7,686 bases of DNA from Gemmataceae bacterium (GTDB lineage Bacteria; Planctomycetota; Planctomycetia; Gemmatales; Gemmataceae), in assembly GCA_009691815.1 (NCBI GenBank), contig SIAL01000160.1, positions 1 through 7,686 of the forward strand, in the 5' to 3' direction. The translations under genes were made by a program, and so were the position numbers. The notes beneath the pieces are model-generated. The model was given only the letters and a program-made list of their open reading frames with translations. It searched no databases and had not been told where the DNA came from. Each line of letters starts with the position of its first letter. The first letter of the stretch is position 1. This document shows, piece by piece, positions 1-5,758 of the stretch.

Positions 1-138
1 GAAAACAGAGATTTTGAAGGGCCCCTGGCCGACATTTTCTCGTCACCATCCGCCCAGATCTGGTCTACGATTTTTGGGAATCGTAAGAGCCCACCGCGGC
101 TCCTTTTGGAATCGGTTTTGGAGAGAACCACTTCCTGA
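1..138 (+). CDS. Possible 3' tail of an upstream gene, partial at the left edge
   Basis: Reading frame 1 is open from the first base to a TGA at 136-138, giving 45 residues that begin ENRDFEGPLADIF and end LLLESVLERTTS. The composition is protein-like, mixing charged and hydrophobic residues with a plausible amphipathic helix near the end. I recognise no family in it. A competing frame (14-202) is also open but yields an implausible Arg/Pro/His-rich product, and a minus-strand frame (65-268) has no recognisable content. With only 45 codons, chance openness cannot be excluded. If real, the gene would run toward the minus-strand sugar transferase (stop at 377), with about 240 empty bases between them. 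Confidence 0.3.
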   Translation, partial: ENRDFEGPLADIFSSPSAQIWSTIFGNRKSPPRLLLESVLERTTS

Positions 139-376
139 CAGGAGGCCAGTTTCGCCTCAACATCAATGCGTAAACCATGACAAAATCAGAGGTTACGGCT
201 AATATTATTGCATTTGGGATCGAGGTCCATTCTTTGCAAAATGCCTTGCAATCCCGCGTTCCGCCCATGGCGGCTAAAGTTCCAATACCTCGAGTATAAT
301 TTTTCTGGGCCTTGCCGAAGGGCCTGTTTGGCTTGCCCCTTAACGATCCCTTGTTGCCCTGTAAGAAATGGGGTTT
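139..376. other. Intergenic stretch with no identified gene
   Basis: No frame on either strand gives a protein-like product with a ribosome binding site here. A TATAAT hexamer at 295-300 has no -35 partner at usable spacing. A short imperfect hairpin (CCTT-GCCG-AAGG core near 311-320) lacks a T tract on either strand, so I do not call it the terminator of the sugar transferase gene ending at 377. The stretch may hold undetected terminators or promoters. Confidence 0.4.
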
Positions 377-1768
377 TTAATAGGCGTTTTTGTGAATGAA
401 TCCACGAAAAGCGGTCAGGAACAAAATCCTCAGATCAAGCCATGGAGTCCAATGGGTGATATAGTAAAGATCGTATTGCAACCTTTTGCGTAGCGATGTG
501 TTTCCCCGCCAACCGTTCACTTGGGCCCAACCGGTAATGCCGACTTTTACCGAGTGGCGAATCATGTAATTGGGAATGCTTCGCGAGAATTTTTTGATAA
601 ATATCGGCCTTTCGGGCCTTGGTCCGACTAGACTCATATCCCCTTTGATCACATTAAAAAGCTGGGGAAGTTCATCCAAACTGGTTCTTCTCATGAAAGA
701 TCCAAACCAAGTTTTTCTGCTATCTTCTTTTTGAGCCCAAACCGCCCCGGAACTGTTTTCAGCATCCATGCGCATGGAACGGAACTTGTACATGGCAAAA
801 ACCTTGCCGTTGAGCCCACAACGATCCTGCCAGTAAAAAATAGGTCCCTTGCTCGTGACCTTTACCAAAAGTGCAATCAGGGCCAAAAACGGGGAAAACA
901 GAACGATAACGACCGAAGCGATGGCAAAATCCATGACTCGTTTGGTGAGGACATTGATGCCATGGTGAGGGCTTTCCCTTAGTCCCAAAACCGTCATCCC
1001 ATGGAGGCTAGTGGTTTGAATGGATAACCCGGAAAGGCCGGGAAGGTCGGGGATAAGGTGTACTTCGGCAAGGGTGTCGGAAAGTAGGTCAAAAACTTGT
1101 CTCACTTCGGCAAAACGGCGCAAGGGCAGGGCGATGAACACCTGCTCAATTTGCTTTTCTTTTACGAGGCGGGGAAGGTCTGTAATTGCTCCGAGAATGG
1201 GGAGATCGGAATTGAACGAAGTTTGGTCATCCACAAAACCCAAGACATTAAGGCCCAGCCATTTGCTTTTCATGAGGGCCCGAAGGGTGTTCCTTCCCTC
1301 GCGTCCAGTGCCGATTATCACACAACCCGAAAGGTCAAAACCGGCTTGGCGAAGGCGCCTAAGGGTGGACCAAGCGGTCCTTCGGGCAAAAAAGACCAAG
1401 CAGGTTTCCAATATTCCAAACAAGGCAAGGGCCATGCGTGGTTCGTATCGGGATCGGGTTAGAAAAATAGTCGCCAAGACCAACAGAAGTAAAAGCATGG
1501 ACCCTTGCAGGATGCCCCAAAGTTCTTCCCGAAAGCGGCGAAGCCGGGTGATGCGGTATTGCCCAGTCCAGGAAAATGAAATAGCGGCAAGCAAAAGGAC
1601 AACCGGAATATCGGCAAGGCAATCCGATAAGGAAGGAACCTCTTGTATCAACTCAAACCAGCCGGTGTGAAAGCGAATAAAATAGGCGCTTATCCACGCA
1701 ACGGCGGTAAAAAGGAGGTCCAAAACCAGAAATACAAGTCCTAGCGATTGGCTAATACTGCGAACCAT
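377..1768 (-). CDS. Polyprenyl-phosphate sugar-1-phosphate transferase (WcaJ/WbaP type, exopolysaccharide initiation)
   Basis: The product (463 residues) transfers a sugar 1-phosphate from a UDP-sugar to undecaprenyl phosphate at the inner membrane, the first step of exopolysaccharide or O-antigen repeat assembly. Hydrophobic segments lie at about residues 12-31, 55-66, 90-104 and 112-128. A nucleotide-binding-like CoA_binding_3 domain follows, with IIGTGREGR near 151-159. The C-terminal bacterial sugar transferase domain begins with a membrane helix holding FSPF (about 291-294). It has the catalytic Asp-Glu pair in SLDELPQL (D365, E366), GPRPERP near 382-388 and GITGWAQVNG near 410-419. Length and order match the full-length TIGR03025-like architecture. 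I chose the ATG at 1768 (AGGGA upstream) over an in-frame TTG at 1795 that adds nine residues without a good ribosome binding site. The donor sugar cannot be told from sequence. No other polysaccharide gene lies in the window. Confidence 0.93.
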   Translation of the reverse strand: MVRSISQSLGLVFLVLDLLFTAVAWISAYFIRFHTGWFELIQEVPSLSDCLADIPVVLLLAAISFSWTGQYRITRLRRFREELWGILQGSMLLLLLVLATIFLTRSRYEPRMALALFGILETCLVFFARRTAWSTLRRLRQAGFDLSGCVIIGTGREGRNTLRALMKSKWLGLNVLGFVDDQTSFNSDLPILGAITDLPRLVKEKQIEQVFIALPLRRFAEVRQVFDLLSDTLAEVHLIPDLPGLSGLSIQTTSLHGMTVLGLRESPHHGINVLTKRVMDFAIASVVIVLFSPFLALIALLVKVTSKGPIFYWQDRCGLNGKVFAMYKFRSMRMDAENSSGAVWAQKEDSRKTWFGSFMRRTSLDELPQLFNVIKGDMSLVGPRPERPIFIKKFSRSIPNYMIRHSVKVGITGWAQVNGWRGNTSLRKRLQYDLYYITHWTPWLDLRILFLTAFRGFIHKNAY

Positions 1769-1876
1769 GGCTTCCCTGCCCGGATTTAAGAACAAACCTA
1801 GGATAAACGGACAGTGAGGTCCGGGTCTAGCGTACTTTTTCTGGGCGATTTACCCAAAAGTTTTAGTCAACATTCT

Positions 1877-1896
1877 GGACAGGAACCCTGTCCTGT
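1877..1896. promoter_or_regulatory. Operator-like palindrome upstream of the ferredoxin gene
   Basis: GGACAGG (1877-1883) and CCTGTCC (1887-1893) form a perfect 7-bp inverted repeat around AAC. CCTGT is repeated at once (1887-1891 and 1892-1896), so ACAGGA (1879-1884) can also pair with TCCTGT (1891-1896). The element sits 42 bases before the ferredoxin ATG in the 170-base divergent gap, and so could control either gene as a protein binding site or act as a short leader hairpin. No T tract follows, which argues against a terminator. I could not assign promoter boxes around it, and it does not match a Fur box or a LexA consensus that I know. Confidence 0.4.
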
Positions 1897-1938
1897 GTAA
1901 AGATAAGGAGTAGTGTTCCATTCAACGGAGGCCAACCC

Positions 1939-2241
1939 ATGGCGCATGTAGTCACAGAACCCTGTAAAGACTGTAAATATACCGACTGTGTGGTGGAGTG
2001 CCCTGTCGAGTGTTTCTACCAAGATGGGGATATGCTCGTTATCGACCCCGATGATTGCATCGATTGCGGAGCATGTATACCCGCCTGTCCGGTCGAGGCC
2101 ATCTTTACCGAAACTACGGTACCCGCCCAATGGTCCGGATACATTGAATTAAACGCAACCAAGGCCATTGCCCTCAAGGCGGCTGGCCACCAAATCACCA
2201 AGCATCAGGAACCCCAGAAAGGACCTAGTTGCAAGGGTTAA
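1939..2241 (+). CDS. fdxA: 7Fe ferredoxin ([3Fe-4S][4Fe-4S], FdxA type)
   Basis: This is a small cytoplasmic electron carrier of 100 residues. Nine cysteines fall at 9, 12, 17, 21, 25, 40, 43, 46 and 50. That is the Azotobacter ferredoxin I pattern shifted by one residue, so both a [3Fe-4S] and a [4Fe-4S] cluster are expected. The second motif reads CIDCGACIPACP. An additional Cys98 near the C-terminus is probably not a ligand. The remaining C-terminal half (about 55-100) lacks motifs and resembles the helical tail of FdxA proteins, which are usually near 107 residues. The start is secure: GGAGG at 1927-1931 lies 7 bases before the ATG. A palindrome lies upstream and a hairpin terminator downstream, so the gene is probably transcribed alone. 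Its redox partner is not shown by the context. Confidence 0.95.
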   Translation: MAHVVTEPCKDCKYTDCVVECPVECFYQDGDMLVIDPDDCIDCGACIPACPVEAIFTETTVPAQWSGYIELNATKAIALKAAGHQITKHQEPQKGPSCKG

Positions 2242-2268
2242 TAAAGGGTTGCCCAAGCGAATTGTTTC

Positions 2269-2300
2269 ACGGGCCAGGAAAACCTGGCCCGTTTCCATTT
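2269..2300 (+). terminator. Rho-independent terminator after the ferredoxin gene
   Basis: ACGGGCCAGG (2269-2278) and CCTGGCCCGT (2283-2292) form a perfect 10-bp GC-rich stem with an AAAA loop. A broken T tract (GTTTCCATTT, 2291-2300) follows. The hairpin starts 27 bases after the ferredoxin stop and ends about 20 bases before the hemH ATG. It should therefore separate the two genes, or act as an attenuator-like barrier before hemH. The interrupted T tract lowers confidence in strong termination. Confidence 0.75.
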
Positions 2301-2311
2301 GGGGGTCATTC

Positions 2312-3289
2312 ATGAAAACAGGGGTCATCTTGATTCAAGTTGGGACGCCTGACGCCCCTGAGCTTGGCCCAGTTCGTCGATACCTCAAGCAATTTCTAAG
2401 CGACAGGCGGGTAGTGGACCTAAAGTGGTTCCCCTGGATCCCGATTCTTCAAATCCTTTTGTTGTTTAGGCCCGGTCGGTCCGCGGCCAAATATCGCCGT
2501 ATTTGGGACCCCGTTACCGGTTCTCCCCTAAGACATCATACCACCAACCAAATGAAGGCGATGAGGGCTCGATTTCCTGATCTTCTTGTGGATTACGGAA
2601 TGCAATACGGAAATCCCGGGGTAGGTGAGGTGGTGGATCAGATGATTCGCCAAGGGGTTGAACGATTGATCGTGATGCCCATGTATCCCCAATATTCGAT
2701 GACAACCACCGCCGGTGCGACGGATGCCCTGTTTCGAGAACTCCTCAAACAGGTTCGTGTTCCTGCGATTCGAGTGGTTCCGCCTTATTATGACCATCCG
2801 GCCTATATTGGGGCCGTTACCGCAATCATGCGAGAGGATTTGGCGCAATTGCCTTGGTCACCCGAACACTTTGTGATCAGTTTCCATGGCATTCCCGTTC
2901 GTTATTGCCAAAAACTCAAGGACCCTTACGCCACTCATGTCAAAGAAACAACCCGGGCCATTACCCAGGAAATGGGTTGGAAAAGATCGCAATGGACTCA
3001 GTCGTTTCAATCCATTTTTGGAAGGGAAGTTTGGCTCAAACCCAACACCGATACGATTTTAGAGGAGCTAGCTAAAAAGGGGGTCAAAAAAGTCTATGCC
3101 CTGACCCCGGGCTTCACGGCGGATTGTCTGGAAACGGTGGATGAAATTGGCCACGAATCGCTAGAAGCATTTCATCTGGCTGGTGGGGAATCCTTGCGCC
3201 TTTGTCCGGGGCTCAATGATCATCCCGTTTGGTTGGATGCCATGGAAACCATCATTCGCCATGAAGGCCAAGGCTGGTTGAATCCTTAG
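2312..3289 (+). CDS. hemH: Ferrochelatase
   Basis: The enzyme inserts Fe2+ into a porphyrin, the closing metal-insertion step of haem synthesis, in the cytoplasm or at the inner membrane face. The 325-residue product has normal length for a bacterial HemH and closely resembles the E. coli-like form. It starts MKTGVILIQVGTPDAP, has the SFHGIPVRY segment with the presumed catalytic His192, then FQSIFGREVWLKP (about 232-244), and PGFTADCLET with the conserved Glu274. Three scattered cysteines (199, 272, 298) do not form the C-terminal [2Fe-2S] ligand set of some ferrochelatases. The frame is open back to 2168, inside the ferredoxin gene, but homology places the start at the ATG at 2312. The ribosome binding site there is only a G-rich run (2300-2305). 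The gene lies just beyond a hairpin and converges on the DUF1028 gene, 32 bases away. Confidence 0.95.
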   Translation: MKTGVILIQVGTPDAPELGPVRRYLKQFLSDRRVVDLKWFPWIPILQILLLFRPGRSAAKYRRIWDPVTGSPLRHHTTNQMKAMRARFPDLLVDYGMQYGNPGVGEVVDQMIRQGVERLIVMPMYPQYSMTTTAGATDALFRELLKQVRVPAIRVVPPYYDHPAYIGAVTAIMREDLAQLPWSPEHFVISFHGIPVRYCQKLKDPYATHVKETTRAITQEMGWKRSQWTQSFQSIFGREVWLKPNTDTILEELAKKGVKKVYALTPGFTADCLETVDEIGHESLEAFHLAGGESLRLCPGLNDHPVWLDAMETIIRHEGQGWLNP

Positions 3290-3321
3290 CCCATGGATTC
3301 CAAAAGCTCAAGCCATGGACC

Positions 3322-4056
3322 TTAAGGATTTGGTGCCTTGCCACTCAATTCGAGCAACCGCCCTAATTCCTTTACAGGTGCGGGATGGTCATCAACCCTT
3401 AGGTCGATCCACCTGTCTCCAAAGCCGTTGGGTCCGCCCTTTGGTTTGACAATCAGGATCGCGGCGGATTGTCGACCCCGTTTGTCCCCTCCCGCTTCAT
3501 CCCCCGCCTTTAAGGCCTTGAATAACCGAGACGCTAAGGGCCCCTTGGCCTCTTCAAAAGCCTTGGCCATGTCATCGATCACTTTGGGGCCAGCGAGGAG
3601 ATTGCCTTGAGCGGTGTAATTCGTGCCCAATTTGTGGCCGGCCCACGGCATACACTTAGAACCCGTAAAGGCTTCGGGATTGCCAATTAGGTTTAACAAA
3701 CCCACTTGGCGATAGTCTTTGCCCGAGTCCCTAGACAAAAGGAGATCGAGGGTTTCCTTAGGGTTTTTGCCCTGGGAAAGCAGACCCAACCCATCGGGTC
3801 CAAAATCTACATTGACATAGCTTTGGGTGGCAATGGCCCCAATTTTGGCGTTGGCAAAGGGCACGGCACTACCCACCGCCAGATATTTCGAGGCAACCAC
3901 GATTCCCAGTTCCCCGGTTTCCGGGTCCCGGGCCACAAGAGAAAAGGTGCTAGCCAAATCTTTTGGAGGAGTGTCTTTGAACTTTGGGCTTTGGCCTAAA
4001 ACTGCCGAAACCAGCAGTATTAGGGAGGTCGGGGCAATCCATTTGAAAGTTAGCAT
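3322..4056 (-). CDS. Exported DUF1028 (Ntn-hydrolase-like) protein
   Basis: The 244-residue product belongs, by eye, to the DUF1028 family, which has an Ntn-hydrolase-type fold and no settled substrate. Family signatures are TFSLVARDPETGELGIVVAS (37-56) and, further on, AIATQSYVN, DYRQVGLL, AFTGSKCMPWAGH, YTAQGNLLAGP and GGDKRGRQSAAILIV. Residues 1-21 look like a Sec signal peptide: a Lys-containing start, a hydrophobic core, and a possible cut after VLG. A 15-residue linker then precedes Thr37, the residue aligned with the expected N-terminal nucleophile. The protein is therefore probably periplasmic or secreted, and processing at Ser36/Thr37 would be needed to expose the Thr. The ATG at 4056 has AGGGAG five bases upstream. 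An in-frame GTG at 4098 has no ribosome binding site and would bury the signal peptide. It is divergent from the unknown gene at 4137. Confidence 0.85.
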   Translation of the reverse strand: MLTFKWIAPTSLILLVSAVLGQSPKFKDTPPKDLASTFSLVARDPETGELGIVVASKYLAVGSAVPFANAKIGAIATQSYVNVDFGPDGLGLLSQGKNPKETLDLLLSRDSGKDYRQVGLLNLIGNPEAFTGSKCMPWAGHKLGTNYTAQGNLLAGPKVIDDMAKAFEEAKGPLASRLFKALKAGDEAGGDKRGRQSAAILIVKPKGGPNGFGDRWIDLRVDDHPAPVKELGRLLELSGKAPNP

Positions 4057-4094
4057 TAAGGCTCCCTGATCGAAATCGGGCCACTTTGAGTACG

Positions 4095-4118
4095 CCACCT
4101 TATCATCCTAATAGGTGG
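4095..4118. promoter_or_regulatory. Inverted repeat in the divergent gap before the unknown gene
   Basis: CCACCT (4095-4100) and AGGTGG (4113-4118) are perfect complements separated by 12 AT-rich bases. With one bulged T, the pairing extends to CCACCTTAT / ATAGGTGG. The element lies 39 bases upstream of the minus-strand DUF1028 start and 18 bases upstream of the plus-strand GTG at 4137. It could be an operator shared by both genes or a 5' leader hairpin close to the ribosome binding site at 4126. A 6-bp arm in a short gap is weak evidence on its own. Confidence 0.3.
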
Positions 4119-4125
4119 AATGCAT

Positions 4126-4130
4126 AGGAG
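4126..4130 (+). promoter_or_regulatory. Ribosome binding site that sets the start of the unknown gene
   Basis: AGGAG abuts the ATG at 4131 with no spacer, which is too close for use. It is six bases before an in-frame GTG at 4137, a normal spacing. The GTG is therefore the likelier start, shortening the product by two residues (Met-Pro). Confidence 0.65.
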
Positions 4131-4136
4131 ATGCCT

Positions 4137-4454
4137 GTGACAGAATATGTTGGGATTCAGGTATTAGGAAAAGTCGGTGAAACCGATCTGGTTTTTGGCC
4201 AGCGTTTGACCCTCCTTTGGACGGAAATTCTCCGCAAATTTCCCGACGAATTTGACTTGGTTTATGCCGAAACCATCGCTTTTGAAAAACAGGAAGAAAA
4301 ACCCAAAAGGCGATACGCCATTGAAGCGGAAGGAATGGGTTTTTTCCTAGGGAAAATTCCCATGGAGGGTTTTGAGGTTACCCCACCGACCGAGGACGAT
4401 TTTTACACCAAATATGAACTCCCAGCCACGGAATGGTGGCAAATCGAACATTAA
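4137..4454 (+). CDS. Unknown 105-residue protein preceding lpxB
   Basis: I do not recognise a family. The product starts (V/M)TEYVGIQVLGKVGETD and is acidic, with no cysteine, no signal peptide and no membrane segment, so it is probably cytoplasmic. It appears to mix strands (IQVLGKV, FDLVYAETIAF, YAIEAEGMGFFLG) with one helix (QRLTLLWTEILRKF). A charged EKQEEKPKRR linker lies mid-chain, and the C-terminus is rich in aromatic and acidic residues (DDFYTKYELPATEWWQIEH). Codon use resembles its neighbours and the ribosome binding site is good, so it is very probably a real gene. It lies 66 bases before lpxB on the same strand and may share its transcript, but the context does not prove a role in lipid A synthesis. 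A lineage-restricted conserved protein is the simplest guess. Confidence 0.75.
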   Translation: MTEYVGIQVLGKVGETDLVFGQRLTLLWTEILRKFPDEFDLVYAETIAFEKQEEKPKRRYAIEAEGMGFFLGKIPMEGFEVTPPTEDDFYTKYELPATEWWQIEH

Positions 4455-4520
4455 AACATGGATTGGGTTGTTCCCGGTGTCCTAAAGCGATTATTTTGGG
4501 GAAGGGGGGGATGGTGTTTG

Positions 4521-5690
4521 ATGAAAATATTTCTGAGTGTTGGCGAACCCAGTGGTGACCTCCATGGGGCCAACTTGGCAAAACAGCTAGAAAAGCGCCT
4601 TCCCGGGGTCAAGATTTCTGGGTTTGGTGGCCCCAAAATGCTGGCTGCCGGGGTGGAGCAACTCTACCCGTTGTCGGAACACGCGGTGATCGGTTTCCTA
4701 AATGTTGCCATGCAGTACCCCTTTTTTGTCAAGCGAGTCAAACAAGCCGCGGCTTGGATGGATAAGGAAAAACCAGATGCGGTAGTCTTGATCGATTTCC
4801 CCGGCATGAATTGGCATATCGCGCGGAAAGCTACTGAACGAGGCATACCTGTGTTTTATTTCGTGCCGCCCCAACTTTGGGCCTGGGCGGGTTGGCGTGT
4901 GGAAAAAATGAAGCGGTGGGTGGTGGAAGCTCTTACCAATTTTCCCTTTGAGGATAAGTGGTTTCGGTCCAAAGGTATGCCCTCCACGCTGGTGGGCCAT
5001 CCCTATTTCGATGAGCTTGATCACCAAAAACTGGACATGGAGGTGGTGCGAAAAATTCAAGATTCCGGGACCACCATCATTGGGATGTTGCCGGGATCCC
5101 GTGGGGGGGAATTATTCCATAATGTTCCCACCATGCTTCAAACAGCGGAAATTCTCGTAGCCAAGCATCCTGGAGTTCGTTTTCATTTTGCCTGCTACAA
5201 GGCCAAACAGGCCGATTGGGTGCGTGCCAAGATCGCCGAAAACCCCCGTTGGTCTCGGCTTCCCATCGAAATTCATGCCGGAAACACTCCGGAAGTGATT
5301 GAAGCCTCGCGATTCTTGATAGCCGTATCCGGGTCCGTAAGTTTGGAGTTTTTGTGGCGAACCAAGCCCTTTGTAACGGTCTATCAAACAAATTGGTTTA
5401 ACATACAATTGGTAAGGTTGCTGAAAAAATGCCAATTCATCAGTTTGATAAACCTCCTTTCAGAGGAAGAAGTTTTACCCGAATTTATGGATTACAAATG
5501 CCAAAGCCAATCCTTGGCGGGGGTATGTCTAAGTTGGCTAGGTGAACCCGCAAAAATCGACGAATTACGAGAAAAACTGACCGTTCTTCGGGCCAAATGG
5601 GCGATTCCCGGAGCCTGTGAACGGGCCGCCAATCATTTGGTGGACCGGATTCAGAACCAAGTTTCGCTCCTCCCAATCCCTTTGAAATAA
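4521..5690 (+). CDS. lpxB: Lipid-A-disaccharide synthase
   Basis: This GT19 glycosyltransferase joins UDP-2,3-diacylglucosamine and lipid X (2,3-diacylglucosamine 1-phosphate) to form the lipid A disaccharide at the cytoplasmic face of the inner membrane. The 389-residue length is typical. Motifs in order are GEPSGDLHGANLA (8-20), HAVIGFLNV (54-62), VLIDFPGMNW (89-98), VPPQLWAWAGWRVEKMKR (115-132), LVGHPYFDEL (157-166), GMLPGSRGGE (188-197) and the donor-site region AVSGSVSLEFLW (268-279), where many family members read SGTATLE. I chose the ATG at 4521 because family members begin at the equivalent of MKIFLSVGE. An ATG at 4458 adds 21 residues and has no ribosome binding site, whereas a G-rich stretch (4504-4510) precedes 4521. 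Genes lpxA, lpxC and lpxD are not adjacent. It is separated by 68 bases from obgE. Confidence 0.95.
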   Translation: MKIFLSVGEPSGDLHGANLAKQLEKRLPGVKISGFGGPKMLAAGVEQLYPLSEHAVIGFLNVAMQYPFFVKRVKQAAAWMDKEKPDAVVLIDFPGMNWHIARKATERGIPVFYFVPPQLWAWAGWRVEKMKRWVVEALTNFPFEDKWFRSKGMPSTLVGHPYFDELDHQKLDMEVVRKIQDSGTTIIGMLPGSRGGELFHNVPTMLQTAEILVAKHPGVRFHFACYKAKQADWVRAKIAENPRWSRLPIEIHAGNTPEVIEASRFLIAVSGSVSLEFLWRTKPFVTVYQTNWFNIQLVRLLKKCQFISLINLLSEEEVLPEFMDYKCQSQSLAGVCLSWLGEPAKIDELREKLTVLRAKWAIPGACERAANHLVDRIQNQVSLLPIPLK

Positions 5691-5746
5691 ACCAAACTCC
5701 CAGATTTCTACGCCACCATCCCCGGTAAGGCTTAAAATGCATGTTT

Positions 5747-5751
5747 AGGGG
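5747..5751 (+). promoter_or_regulatory. Ribosome binding site that favours the third ATG of obgE
   Basis: AGGGG lies seven bases before the ATG at 5759 and one base before the ATG at 5753. The ATG at 5741 lies upstream of it and has only AAGG (5727-5730) at a spacing of 10. With Obg proteins commonly beginning MFVD, this supports a start at 5759, although 5741 is not excluded. Confidence 0.55.
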
Positions 5752-5758
5752 TATGAGT

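Noticed and set aside
133..143. Small palindrome TCCTGACAGGA at the end of the possible partial gene
   Set aside because: Five-base arms with a single-base centre and no T tract; expected by chance.
295..300. TATAAT as a promoter -10 box
   Set aside because: There is no TTGACA-like element at 16-18 bases upstream, no extended -10 TG, and no clear gene downstream on that strand.
300..324. Imperfect hairpin as terminator for the minus-strand sugar transferase
   Set aside because: The stem is short with a bulge, and on the minus strand an A tract, not a T tract, follows it.
1020..1670. A 216-codon plus-strand open frame opposite the sugar transferase gene
   Set aside because: The product is rich in Arg, Ser and Lys with no domain or ribosome binding site, and it lies wholly antisense to a gene with clear family motifs.
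1766..1795. TTG start at 1795 for the sugar transferase
   Set aside because: It has no good ribosome binding site and adds nine residues before the first membrane helix; the ATG at 1768 has AGGGA upstream.
2168..2311. Upstream extension of hemH into the ferredoxin gene
   Set aside because: It would overlap the ferredoxin gene and run through the hairpin, and ferrochelatases start at the equivalent of MKTGVILIQVGTP.
4057..4098. GTG start at 4098 for the DUF1028 protein
   Set aside because: It has no ribosome binding site and would place 14 polar residues before the signal peptide; the ATG at 4056 has AGGGAG at good spacing.
4458..4520. ATG at 4458 as the lpxB start
   Set aside because: It has no ribosome binding site, and the added residues have no counterpart in LpxB proteins as I know them.
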